Origin: Bacillus sp. B1-b2
GTDB taxonomy: Bacteria; Bacillota; Bacilli; Bacillales; Cytobacillaceae
Length of the DNA: 64,000 bases
Assembly (NCBI RefSeq): GCF_009183415.1
Contig: NZ_WEHU01000002.1
Coordinates: 62,001 to 126,000 of the forward strand
Reading direction: 5' to 3'
The notes beneath the pieces were generated by a model. It had not been told where the DNA came from. It saw nothing but the letters and a program-made list of their open reading frames with translations, and searched no databases. Positions 1 through 8,725 of this stretch are shown here, in pieces. How positions within the stretch are numbered: the first letter of the stretch is position 1; the number at the start of each line of letters is the position of its first letter. The position numbers and the translations under genes were made by a program.

Positions 1-345
1 AAGCCCGAAATGCTGGAAAAAAGAAAAAAAGGTCGTTCATTCAAGAAATGAAAGCCCGAAATGCTGAAAAAAAGAAAAAAAGGTCATTCATCCAGGGAAT
101 GAAAGCCCGAAATGCTGAAAAAAAGAAAAAAAGGTCATTCATTTAAGAAATGAAAGCCCGAAATGCTGGAAAAAAGAAAAAAAGGTCGTTCATTCAAGAA
201 ATGAAAGCCCGAAATGCTGGAAAAAAGAAAAAAAGGTCATTCATCCAGGGAATGAAAGCCCGAAATGTTAAAAAAAAGAAAAAAGGTCGTTCATTCAAGA
301 AATGAAAGCTCGAAATGCTAAAAAAAAGAAAAAAAGGTCGTTCAT
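1..345. repeat. 51-bp tandem array, about seven copies
   Basis: Copies start at 1, 52, 103, 154, 205, 256 and 306, each opening with AAGCCCGAAATGCT and continuing with two A-tracts, then GGTCRTTCAT and a variable YCARGRAAT stretch. The array touches the left window edge, so it may be longer. It lies beyond the 3' end of glnS. The 51-bp period is a multiple of three, so a minus-strand open frame runs through part of it, but that frame is low-complexity Phe-rich and has no ribosome binding site. I read it as non-coding. Between 346 and 469 I see no gene. Confidence 0.9.
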
Positions 346-469
346 GGTAGAAAAACAAAAGAACGAATTCCCATATAAAAAACAAACAACAAATATGGAT
401 CAGTATGAGGGAAAACAGAAGAGCAAAACAAAAAGCCGTGTAACCAATTACACAGCTTTTGTCTAAAAT

Positions 470-2116
470 TTAAAGTTTAAAAGAACTCTTCAATGAAACA
501 ATGCGGTTAAATACAGGCATTTCAGCTGTTGTGTATTTAGTATCTACATTGAAATAACCATGACGGAAGAATTGGAATTTGTCTTGTGCTTGTACATCCT
601 TCATGTTTGGTTCAATGAATCCTTGAATGATTTCTAGGGATTTAGGATTAACGTAATCTAAGAATGTTTTGCCATCTTCCATTTCATCATCATCATTAAT
701 TAATGGTTCAAAAAGGCGGAACTCTGCAGGAATAGCTTGTGTTGCTTCTACCCAATGTAAGGTACCTTTTACTTTTCTACCAGTAAATCCAGAACCACTT
801 TTTGTTTCTTTATCATACGTACAATGTAACTCAATAACATTGCCTTCTTCATCTTTAATGACTTCTTCACATTTAATAAAGTAAGCATGCTTTAAGCGAA
901 CTTCATTTCCAGGGAACAAACGGAAGTATTTCTTTGGAGGGTTCTCCATGAAATCTTCTTGTTCAATATAAATTTCGCGGGAAAAAGGTATTTGTCTAAT
1001 TCCCATTTCAGGATTTTCTGGATTAATTTCTGCATCTAGCATTTCCACTTCCCCTTCAGGATAGTTCGTGATCACGACCTTAAGTGGATTTAATACTCCC
1101 ATTGTACGTGGAGCTTTTAATTTTAAATCTTCACGTACAAAATGATCAAGCATAGCAGCATCAACTGCACCAGATCCTTTTGAAATACCTAATTCCATAC
1201 TGAAGTTGCGTATTGCTTCAGGTGTTACACCTTTTCTTCTTAAACCAGAAATGGTAGGCATACGAGGATCATCCCAACCATCCACATAATTTTCATCAAC
1301 CAATAGCTTTAACTTTCGCTTACTCATAACGGTATTTGTAATGTTTAAACGGCCAAACTCAATTTGTTGAGGCGTACTTTCCATTTCACACTCACGAATA
1401 ACCCAATCATAAAGTGGACGTTGGTCCTCAAACTCTGTTGTACAAAGGGAATGAGTTACTCCTTCGATGGCATCCTCTAATGGATGAGCAAATGCATACA
1501 TTGGATAGATACACCATTTATCTCCTGTATTGTGATGTGTTGCATGTGCTATACGATAGATAACAGGATCTCTTAAATTAATATTAGGAGAAGCCATATC
1601 AATTTTGGCACGAAGTACTTTTTCTCCATTACCATATTCACCATTACGCATTGCTTCAAATAATTGTAAACTCTCTTCAATAGAGCGAGTACGATATGGA
1701 CTTTCTTTTCCTGGTTCTGTTAATGTTCCACGGTGTTCACGAATTTCATCTGCAGATAAATCATCTACATAAGCAAGTCCTTTTTTAATTAATAGAACTG
1801 CTCTGTTATACATCTCTTCGAAGTAGTCAGAAGCAAATAAAAGATTTTCCCATTCGTATCCAAGCCATTCAACATCTTTTTTAATAGAGTTTACATACTC
1901 CACATCTTCTTTTAGTGGATTTGTGTCATCAAAACGAAGATTTGTTTGACCTCCGAACTCATCAGCCAAGCCAAAATTTATAAATATGGATTTAGCATGT
2001 CCGATATGTAGGTATCCATTTGGCTCAGGAGGAAAACGAGTGATTACTTTGTCATGCTTCCCTGTTTCTAAATCTTCTTTCATTATATTTTTTATAAAAT
2101 TAGAGTTGATCTCCAA
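470..2116 (-). CDS. glnS: Glutaminyl-tRNA synthetase
   Basis: Charges tRNA-Gln with glutamine in the cytoplasm. It is a class I synthetase: the HIGH-type motif reads [15 protein letters not shown] near residue 40, the KMSKS-type loop reads VMSKRKL near 270, and the C-terminal anticodon-binding beta-barrels follow. The length (about 550 aa) matches E. coli GlnRS, with no YqeY fusion. The frame is open to a GTG at 2128, but GAAAGGTGG at 2125-2133 is spaced 8 nt before a TTG at 2116, so I take the TTG (548 aa). No T-box leader is visible upstream. Most Bacillaceae make Gln-tRNA by the GatCAB amidotransferase route, so this gene is probably an acquired or lineage-specific addition (inference). 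Confidence 0.95.
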   Translation of the reverse strand: MEINSNFIKNIMKEDLETGKHDKVITRFPPEPNGYLHIGHAKSIFINFGLADEFGGQTNLRFDDTNPLKEDVEYVNSIKKDVEWLGYEWENLLFASDYFEEMYNRAVLLIKKGLAYVDDLSADEIREHRGTLTEPGKESPYRTRSIEESLQLFEAMRNGEYGNGEKVLRAKIDMASPNINLRDPVIYRIAHATHHNTGDKWCIYPMYAFAHPLEDAIEGVTHSLCTTEFEDQRPLYDWVIRECEMESTPQQIEFGRLNITNTVMSKRKLKLLVDENYVDGWDDPRMPTISGLRRKGVTPEAIRNFSMELGISKGSGAVDAAMLDHFVREDLKLKAPRTMGVLNPLKVVITNYPEGEVEMLDAEINPENPEMGIRQIPFSREIYIEQEDFMENPPKKYFRLFPGNEVRLKHAYFIKCEEVIKDEEGNVIELHCTYDKETKSGSGFTGRKVKGTLHWVEATQAIPAEFRLFEPLINDDDEMEDGKTFLDYVNPKSLEIIQGFIEPNMKDVQAQDKFQFFRHGYFNVDTKYTTAEMPVFNRIVSLKSSFKL

Positions 2117-2491
2117 GATTGTAGCCACCTTTCAATATGTATATTTACTAGTAACACCATCGGGAATAGTTATTATTTTCAACGAGGTACTAAGCATATT
2201 AACTAGCCTCATGAAACAACAACGACAATCGGATGTATATAAATATAATTATACCAATAATATAACCAATATTTTATTATAAACTTCATAGAAAAGGAAT
2301 GAAAGTAGGAGAAATTTGTTGAGACTTTATAGAGAAAGAAAATAGATAGGAGGAGAATTAGGTTTTTGGACTAGAAATCTCTGGTGTAATGAGGGAAAAG
2401 ACAAGGAATTTTCTATTTGATTTGTGTGATGGAAGAGACAGCCGAGATCAACATATCTTTTTGCAGACCAAGGCTTGCTCAGTATTTAGTG
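2117..2491. other. Intergenic region upstream of glnS
   Basis: About 375 bases between the 3' end of azlD and the glnS start. It must hold the glnS promoter. I looked for a T-box leader (conserved TGGNACCGCG on the minus strand) and did not find one. No credible ORF or strong hairpin is apparent. Confidence 0.5.
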
Positions 2492-2821
2492 TTATATGTA
2501 TAGTACTAATCGAACGACTGCCATACAAGCTACACCAACAAGTACAGTAATTAACAAGCTTTTCGATAGTATTGCTACAATAAAAGTAGGAATCGTTGCA
2601 AGAAGCACACTCCATTTAATGGAAAAGCCAGCTCCTTCTGTATTTAGTAAGCTTTCAACAATTAGTCCAGTAAAGATACAAACTGGTAAGTAGGATAGCC
2701 ATTTCTCCACTGGTTTTGAGATAGTAAAATTACGAGCTATTAAAAACGGAACTACTCGTGGGATAAGTGTTACAAGCATACAACCTACTAATAAGGCAAA
2801 AAATATACTATTACTAATCAT
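2492..2821 (-). CDS. azlD: AzlD, branched-chain amino acid exporter small subunit
   Basis: Small hydrophobic protein of 109 aa with about four membrane segments and the family's central VPFLIARNF...WLSYLPVCIF region. AzlD pairs with AzlC to export branched-chain amino acids; in B. subtilis the pair gives resistance to 4-azaleucine. Its ATG overlaps the azlC stop codon by 4 nt (ATGA), so the two are translationally coupled. No Lrp-like AzlB regulator is adjacent. Confidence 0.9.
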   Translation of the reverse strand: MISNSIFFALLVGCMLVTLIPRVVPFLIARNFTISKPVEKWLSYLPVCIFTGLIVESLLNTEGAGFSIKWSVLLATIPTFIVAILSKSLLITVLVGVACMAVVRLVLYI

Positions 2822-3543
2822 TTATCTGTCACCACCCCTATAGTAGCTACTATAACAGTTGAGAGAATGACACTTAAGCTACTGGATAAAAAAGTAGAAA
2901 AAATAGACATAAAGAGAATCATTAAAACAATAAGAAATAGGTAGTGTCTTAATTTACTAGGCTCAATGGTTTGTAATTGAAGAATTAACAGCGCAATAAA
3001 CATGGCAGTTAAGGCATAGTCTAAACCGAAAGTAGCGGGATCGGGAAACCAGCCTCCTATAATGCCTCCTAGTGTACAAGAGAGTATCCATACGATATAA
3101 GCAGTCAGGTTTAATCCATTCATCCAAGCATCAGTTATAGGTGCTTTTCGGGCAATTTTAGTAATGGCAACACCGAAAGATTCATCTGTAACAAGTGACC
3201 CGATTCCGATGTTTTTCCAAATAGAATATTTTGTGAATGTAGGAGCTAGTGCTGAGCTTAGTAGTAAATGTCTTAAATTTACAATGAAAGTGGTCATAAT
3301 AATGGCACTTATAGGGCTAGCTGATGCTATCATTGCACAAATGATGAATTGAGAAGCACCGGCATAAACAAAGGTGGATAATAGAAAAATGTGAACCACG
3401 GAAAGACCTGAAGAAATACCAACAACGCCCATCGCAATTCCAATACTAATATAACCAAGAAGAGTAGGAACACAATCTTTTATTCCATCTTTAAATGAGT
3501 AAATATTTACTGCTTGTTGTACTTTACTATTAGATACGTCCAA
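2818..3543 (-). CDS. azlC: AzlC, branched-chain amino acid exporter large subunit
   Basis: Integral membrane protein of the AzlC/YgaZ family, the large partner of AzlD. The N-terminal GIKDCVPTLLGYISIGIAMG is a family signature, followed by about six more hydrophobic segments. The frame is open to an ATG at 3582, which lacks a ribosome binding site. AAAGGTG lies 8 nt before a TTG at 3543, so I prefer that start (241 aa); the family's N-terminus begins shortly before the first membrane segment, which fits. First gene of the azlCD pair. Confidence 0.88.
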   Translation of the reverse strand: MDVSNSKVQQAVNIYSFKDGIKDCVPTLLGYISIGIAMGVVGISSGLSVVHIFLLSTFVYAGASQFIICAMIASASPISAIIMTTFIVNLRHLLLSSALAPTFTKYSIWKNIGIGSLVTDESFGVAITKIARKAPITDAWMNGLNLTAYIVWILSCTLGGIIGGWFPDPATFGLDYALTAMFIALLILQLQTIEPSKLRHYLFLIVLMILFMSIFSTFLSSSLSVILSTVIVATIGVVTDK

Positions 3544-3597
3544 TTTTAAATTCACCTTTATCGAAATATTTTCATTATTCATTATAAAATTAGGTGA

Positions 3598-3840
3598 TTA
3601 TTTAGGCAACGACTTTTCAAAAAAGAAATTTTGAGAAAAATAAAAACCATTCTCATCATTGTTAGAAGAAGAATGGTTTCTTTTATATTTCTTATCCTTA
3701 TGGGTTAATAGTTCTTGTTTTGTCTTCGTTGTTTTTGTAACAGGAACAATACCACCCCATGTACCTCTTTTAATTGTTTGATCAAATCCTGTTTCTCTTA
3801 ATTGCTTTTCGCGTTTTTTACGTGCAGCCGATTTAGCCAT
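3598..3840 (-). CDS. Small basic conserved protein
   Basis: 80 aa, very basic and soluble: MAKSAARKKREKQLRETG at the N-terminus, then a Lys/Thr-rich middle. I recognise it only as a small conserved Bacillaceae protein type without an assigned function. A ribosome binding site (TTAGGAGGGAAAG) precedes the ATG at 3840. The C-terminal tail after ENGFYF is encoded across a rho-independent terminator hairpin (3644-3679) and its T-tract, so the last dozen residues may be rarely made or not conserved. Confidence 0.75.
   Translation of the reverse strand: MAKSAARKKREKQLRETGFDQTIKRGTWGGIVPVTKTTKTKQELLTHKDKKYKRNHSSSNNDENGFYFSQNFFFEKSLPK
3631..3679 (-). terminator. Terminator inside the 3' end of the small basic gene
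   Basis: Arms AAACCATTCT (3644-3653) and AGAATGGTTT (3670-3679) form a 10-bp perfect stem. On the minus strand it is followed by a T-rich run (TTTTTATTTTT). It lies within the open frame, about 35-45 bases before its stop codon. Confidence 0.7.
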
Positions 3841-3939
3841 AATGACTTTCCCTCCTAAAATGTAACTAATATTATTTTACTTCATTAGAAGGAAAAGGTA
3901 AAAGTAAATGAAAGGAAATTAAATGTTTACCTAATTAGG

Positions 3940-5157
3940 TTAAGAAGCATGTTGCTTAGCTAATTTAGGATGTCTATACATCATAGTGAACAAGAATATA
4001 CCACTAGCTAGTAATAAGAAGCTAGTTGAGAAAAATACCATAGAAAATCCAAATTTACCTGCTATCAAACCTCCAAGAGCAGGGCCAATGATATTTCCTA
4101 AGAATCGAAGACTTGTTTCATATCCCATTACCTCACCTTGCATGGCAATGGGAACCTCTTGTCGAATATAGGCTATACGAACAGGAATCATTCCACCGAT
4201 AGATACGCCTAATATAAATCTTATAATTAAGAGCTGCCAATACTCATCAACAAATCCTCCTGGGAAATATATAATCCCAGCAATAAACAATAGCAGTACT
4301 AACACTTTTAGATGTCCAGAACGGTCGCCGATTTCTCCCCATTTTCTCGCCATTAGTAAATTACCTAATCCAGCAGCTGAGAAAGCAAGTCCAGAAAAGA
4401 ACGCAATGTTTTGGGGCCCATGTAATTCACTTACAAATAGAGAGAGAATAGGCTGAATACTGAAGTGGGCAATTTGAATAAAGGCAGAAATCAGTAGTAC
4501 AGAGATAAAGATTGGGTTTCGAAGAATATAAGATAGTACTTCTTTGCTTGTATAGCTTGATTTGGTCCCTTTTTGTACAGGCAATACAAACTCTTTAGTA
4601 GCAAATACTAAAGCCGCGGAAATAAATATTGCAATGGAAGTAAATCGAAATGTATCTGCATAACCAAAGCTATCTGCAAGTACACCTCCAAGAAGTGGAC
4701 CTATTAGCGAACCTGTAATACTACCAGTTTGTAGTGTTCCTAATACTCTACCAGCAATTTTTTTAGGTGTTTGTGTAGAGATGAAAGCTTGAGACATAGG
4801 AATAAATCCAGTGAAAAAACCGGTGAAAAAGCGAAGAATAAAAACGGCCCATACGGATTGGACAAAGCTCATAAGAAATATAGAGATACCTAGTCCTATC
4901 GCTAAGGTAATAAGAATTTTTTTCCTTCCGAATTTATCGCCTATTTTCCCCCATATTGGTGAAAATAAAAAAGCTGCGACAAAGGTGATGGAGAAACATA
5001 TACCTGACCAGTGCTGAACATATTCTTTAGAATAATTCCCAAATGAGTCGATGTAGAGTGATAAAAACGGCAATACCATTGTCATACAACCACTTATAAA
5101 AAAGTTGGCAAACCACATAATAAATAAATTTCTCTTTGTAAAGAGCTGACGTTCCAT
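3940..5157 (-). CDS. MFS multidrug-type efflux transporter
   Basis: 405 aa, 12 predicted membrane helices, major facilitator superfamily, drug:H+ antiporter (DHA1) type. Motif A reads GKIGDKFGRKK after helix 2, with a second, weaker copy (GEIGDRSGHLK) after helix 8. Helix 5 carries a motif-C-like GPLLGG. Closest in feel to MdtG/YitG-type pumps, but the substrate cannot be told. The start ATG at 5157 follows AGAAAGAAGTG. A 23-bp inverted repeat just upstream (5187-5209) suggests control by a repressor. Confidence 0.85.
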   Translation of the reverse strand: MERQLFTKRNLFIMWFANFFISGCMTMVLPFLSLYIDSFGNYSKEYVQHWSGICFSITFVAAFLFSPIWGKIGDKFGRKKILITLAIGLGISIFLMSFVQSVWAVFILRFFTGFFTGFIPMSQAFISTQTPKKIAGRVLGTLQTGSITGSLIGPLLGGVLADSFGYADTFRFTSIAIFISAALVFATKEFVLPVQKGTKSSYTSKEVLSYILRNPIFISVLLISAFIQIAHFSIQPILSLFVSELHGPQNIAFFSGLAFSAAGLGNLLMARKWGEIGDRSGHLKVLVLLLFIAGIIYFPGGFVDEYWQLLIIRFILGVSIGGMIPVRIAYIRQEVPIAMQGEVMGYETSLRFLGNIIGPALGGLIAGKFGFSMVFFSTSFLLLASGIFLFTMMYRHPKLAKQHAS

Positions 5158-5186
5158 AAAAACACTTCTTTCTAGTAAACCATTTC

Positions 5187-5209
5187 GTTTAACTAAATAT
5201 TAGTTTAAC
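5187..5209 (-). promoter_or_regulatory. Inverted repeat, probable operator of the MFS gene
   Basis: GTTTAACTAA-ATA-TTAGTTTAAC: 10-bp arms with one mismatch, 30-52 bases before the MFS start codon. On the minus strand a weak TTTACG-N17-TAAACG promoter spans the repeat. The arrangement suits a dimeric MarR- or TetR-type repressor (inference); no regulator gene is adjacent. Confidence 0.5.
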
Positions 5210-5420
5210 GTAAAATTTATGTAAATAAAAGAGGTTGGGAGCCAGTTTTCTTAAAAGTTAATTATACAGAAGCCATAATTTCTCTGCAGTCTTTATGAAA
5301 AGAACATATGTAAATGATACGCGGAAATCTCTTGCTTCTTTTAAAGGGAACAAGGATAATGAAAAAAGACAATTTAGTTTGAATATAAAGATAATTTAAA
5401 CGGGTATGGGAGTTGTAACA

Positions 5421-6773
5421 ATGAAAGTAGTAAAGTTTGGGGGAAGTTCATTAGCATCAGGAAGTCAATTAGAAAAAGTCTTGCAAATTGTAAAGGCAGA
5501 AAAGGAACGAAAAGTGGTTGTCGTCTCAGCACCTGGTAAAAGATTTGAGGAAGACAAAAAAGTAACAGATCTACTTATACAATGTGCAGAGCATGTTTTA
5601 CATGGAGAGGATTATCAGGAAATTCTAGAAATAATTGTAGATAGGTATGCAAGTATTGCGAAGGAATTAAACATTTCTAATGAGATTATTGATCAAATTA
5701 AGTTCGATTTATTAGAGCTTATAGAAAATCAATCTAAGAATAAAGAGGCATTTCTAGAAGTGATGAAAGCAAGTGGAGAGGATAATAACGCTAAATTAGT
5801 TGCCCATTTCTTTCAATCAAGAGGGCTAGACGCTGTCTATATTAGCCCTAAAGAAGCAGGTCTAATCGTTAGTGATGAACCTGGTAATGCTCAAGTACTA
5901 CCAGAATCCTATGATCGTTTGTATGAACTTAGAAATAGAAAAGAAGTCATCGTTTTCCCTGGTTTCTTTGGTTATAATGCGAATGAAGAGGTTGTTACTT
6001 TTTCAAGAAGTGGTTCTGATATAACTGGAGCTATTCTTGCTAATGGAGTGAAGGCGGAAATTTATGAGAATTTTACGGATGTAGATGCTGTATTTGCTGT
6101 TAACCCTACTATTGTGCAAAATCCAAAGGAAATTAAAGAGCTTACATATCGTGAAATGAGGGAATTATCGTATGCAGGTTTTTCTGTATTTCATGCGGAA
6201 GCATTAATTCCCGCATATAGAGCAGGAATACCAGTTCAGGTGAAAAATACAAATAACCCGAATGCTAGAGGAACGAAGATTGTAGCTTCAAGAAATAATG
6301 TAAATGGTCCAGTAATTGGTATTGCAAATGATAAAGGTTTTTGCTCTATTTATATAAGTAAATATTTAATGAATAGAGAAGTTGGCTTTGCAAGAAAAAT
6401 TCTATCTATCTTAGAAGAGTATGGCATTTCTTATGAGCACATGCCATCAGGAATTGATGATGTAACCATTATTTTGAGAGAGAATCAATTACAGGGAAAA
6501 GATGAAAAGGAAATTCTTTCTAAGATTGCAGAAGAGTTACAAGTAGAAGAGATTAAAATACAGCATCACTTAGCTCTTATTATGTTAGTTGGAGAAGGAA
6601 TGAGACATAATGTGGGAACAACAGCTCGAGCAACAAGAGCTTTGGCAGATGCAGGAGTCAATATCGAAATGATCAACCAAGGATCATCAGAGGTTAGCAT
6701 GATGTTTGGAGTAAAAGAACCCGTTGCAAAAACAGCAGTTAGTGCATTGTATAAAGAGTTTTTTATAGACTAA
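5421..6773 (+). CDS. thrD: Aspartokinase III (YclM/ThrD type)
   Basis: Phosphorylates aspartate in the first step of lysine, threonine and methionine synthesis. N-terminal kinase domain with VKFGGSSLA at the start and the FSRSGSDITGA nucleotide-binding motif near residue 200; two C-terminal ACT domains follow (the second containing VGEGMRHNVGTTAR). The 450-aa length matches the monofunctional YclM-type enzyme rather than the alpha/beta-overlap LysC. The frame opens at 5406, but GGGAG is correctly spaced before the ATG at 5421. No lysine riboswitch (L-box) is recognisable upstream. Transcription ends at a strong hairpin at 6801-6828. Confidence 0.93.
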   Translation: MKVVKFGGSSLASGSQLEKVLQIVKAEKERKVVVVSAPGKRFEEDKKVTDLLIQCAEHVLHGEDYQEILEIIVDRYASIAKELNISNEIIDQIKFDLLELIENQSKNKEAFLEVMKASGEDNNAKLVAHFFQSRGLDAVYISPKEAGLIVSDEPGNAQVLPESYDRLYELRNRKEVIVFPGFFGYNANEEVVTFSRSGSDITGAILANGVKAEIYENFTDVDAVFAVNPTIVQNPKEIKELTYREMRELSYAGFSVFHAEALIPAYRAGIPVQVKNTNNPNARGTKIVASRNNVNGPVIGIANDKGFCSIYISKYLMNREVGFARKILSILEEYGISYEHMPSGIDDVTIILRENQLQGKDEKEILSKIAEELQVEEIKIQHHLALIMLVGEGMRHNVGTTARATRALADAGVNIEMINQGSSEVSMMFGVKEPVAKTAVSALYKEFFID

Positions 6774-6800
6774 GTTAACCCGGCATAAATAGGATAGTTT

Positions 6801-6828
6801 ACCCCGCATGACTTCATGCGGGGTTTTT
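6801..6828 (+). terminator. Terminator after aspartokinase
   Basis: Perfect 11-bp stem ACCCCGCATGA/TCATGCGGGGT with a 2-nt loop, followed by TTTTT. Confidence 0.9.
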
Positions 6829-6997
6829 CCAAGCAATGAAATGGAGAAAGAGGTTTTCTATTGAATGAAAAAGAGGTATGATAAAAAATATTGTTTAGTA
6901 TCCCTAAGTAATTGAAAGGTGATAGAAGGATAATACGTTTCCTTCAAACATATATTATTCCTACTTAAATAAAAGCAGACACAGATGGAGGGGAATT

Positions 6998-8725
6998 ATG
7001 TCCAAAATATTCGGTAGACTTCTAGAATATAAATGGAGTGTGTCGATAGCGCTCATCCTTATGTTAACAGAGCTTGCAGTCGAATTATTTCAACCATTAA
7101 TTATGGCTAAGATCATTGATGATGGGTTAGCAAGCCAAGATATGAATACCATTCTTTTTTGGGGTGGACTTTTAATTGTTTTTTCATTAGTGGCATTTGC
7201 TGCAGGAATTATCAATACATTCTATTCTGCACATGTTTGTCAGAATTTTGGCTATAGTCTTCGGAATGAGTTATATCAAATTATTCAATACTTCACCTTT
7301 GCAAGTAGCCAAACTTTTTCTAGTTCATCTTTAATAACAAGATTAACAAATGATATTACTCAATTACAAAATACCATCTTTATGGGATTACGGTTTTTAT
7401 TACGAGCACCTCTTTTGGTTGTTGGAGGAATTGTTCTTTCATTCTTCGTAAATATAAAGCTGGCACTTATCTTAGCCATTACGATTCCTTTAATTGTTGT
7501 CTTGTTTATTTATGTTGTTCGTAGCGGTAGACGCTTATTTACCTCAGTCCAACAAAAACTAGACTCTGTCAATAATGTAATGCTGGAAAACCTAACAGCT
7601 GTAAGGCTTATTCGAGCATATATTAGAAAAACTTTTGAGAAAAATCGTTTCTTTCAAGCAAGTGATGATCTTAGAGAATTAACACAAAGAGCATTAAGAA
7701 TAATGGAAACTACTGTCCCTCTTCTATTATTGGCTATGAATCTTTGTATTATCGCCATTTTATGGTTTGGAAGAGGGCAGATTAATACAGGTGAAGCTAC
7801 GGTTGGTGAGGTAGTAGCAATCATTAATTATACACTTCGTATAACATCGGCCATCTCTGTTGTCAGTATGTTAGTAATGATTATTTCCCGTTCTAAGGCT
7901 TCAGCAGATCGACTTCAACAAATAATCGATAAAGAAGAAAAGGATGCTGATCAACCTGATGGGATTAAGCTATCGAAAATTAAAGGAAAAATTAATTTTA
8001 ATGATGTATCTTTTCAGTATCCAGAGAATAAAGAAAGAACGCTAAATAATATAGATATTACCATTTATCCAAAGGAAATGATTGCTATATTAGGTTCGAC
8101 AGGATCAGGAAAGTCTACACTTTTTCAATTAATACCTCGACTATATGAACCGAAAGAGGGCAATATTTTAATTGATGATCAAGAGGTAGCAACCTATTCT
8201 TTAAATACATTAAGGCATCAGATAGGCTATGTACCGCAAGAAGCTTTGTTATTTACAGGAACCATTAAAGAAAATATCATGTGGGGAAACCCAAAAGCAA
8301 CACTAGAGGATGTTATAGATGCTGCCAAGGATGCACAGATTCACGAGACCATCATTCAATTACCTGAACAGTATAATACTAGAATTGGACAAAAAGGAGT
8401 CAATCTATCAGGTGGGCAAAAACAACGACTATCCATCGCAAGGGCACTTGTTAGAAAACCAAGTATTCTTCTTTTAGATGATAGTACAAGTGCATTAGAT
8501 GTAAAAACAGAGAAAAAGCTATTAGCTGCTATTTCAAAGTATCAGTGTACCATTTTGCTTATTACACAAAAGGTCGCCACTGCTAAGAAAGCAGATCGAA
8601 TCCTATTGATGGATGCAGGTGAGATATTAGATTATGCGAATCATAATCAATTAATGGAAAAAAGTAAACTCTATCAGCAAATCGTGAATTCTCAAGCTGG
8701 GGAAGGAGTTTTGAAGCATGTATAA
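6998..8725 (+). CDS. yfiB: Heterodimeric ABC exporter, degenerate-site subunit (YfiB-like)
   Basis: 575 aa ABC half-transporter: six membrane helices (residues 1-320), then a nucleotide-binding domain. Walker A GSTGSGKST starts at residue 366, the signature LSGGQKQR at 470, Walker B LLLDDS at 491-496. The catalytic Glu after Walker B is Asp (D495) and the H-loop His is Gln (Q524), the hallmarks of the non-hydrolysing half of an asymmetric exporter. Overlaps the next gene by 8 bases. Size, order and context match YfiB of B. subtilis, a putative drug or lipid exporter; BmrC is the main alternative. RBS GGAGGGG precedes the ATG. Confidence 0.85.
   Translation: MSKIFGRLLEYKWSVSIALILMLTELAVELFQPLIMAKIIDDGLASQDMNTILFWGGLLIVFSLVAFAAGIINTFYSAHVCQNFGYSLRNELYQIIQYFTFASSQTFSSSSLITRLTNDITQLQNTIFMGLRFLLRAPLLVVGGIVLSFFVNIKLALILAITIPLIVVLFIYVVRSGRRLFTSVQQKLDSVNNVMLENLTAVRLIRAYIRKTFEKNRFFQASDDLRELTQRALRIMETTVPLLLLAMNLCIIAILWFGRGQINTGEATVGEVVAIINYTLRITSAISVVSMLVMIISRSKASADRLQQIIDKEEKDADQPDGIKLSKIKGKINFNDVSFQYPENKERTLNNIDITIYPKEMIAILGSTGSGKSTLFQLIPRLYEPKEGNILIDDQEVATYSLNTLRHQIGYVPQEALLFTGTIKENIMWGNPKATLEDVIDAAKDAQIHETIIQLPEQYNTRIGQKGVNLSGGQKQRLSIARALVRKPSILLLDDSTSALDVKTEKKLLAAISKYQCTILLITQKVATAKKADRILLMDAGEILDYANHNQLMEKSKLYQQIVNSQAGEGVLKHV

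Noticed and set aside
194-385. Minus-strand open frame in the 51-bp array
   Set aside because: Phe-rich translation of a tandem repeat, no ribosome binding site; it exists only because 51 is divisible by three.
2117-2491. T-box leader for glnS
   Set aside because: No TGGNACCGCG-type sequence or Stem I features on the minus strand.
6898-6997. Translation-attenuator leader peptide (BmrB-like) before the ABC exporter
   Set aside because: A short TTG frame exists but has no ribosome binding site; only a GGATAATA/TATTATTCC inverted repeat is visible.
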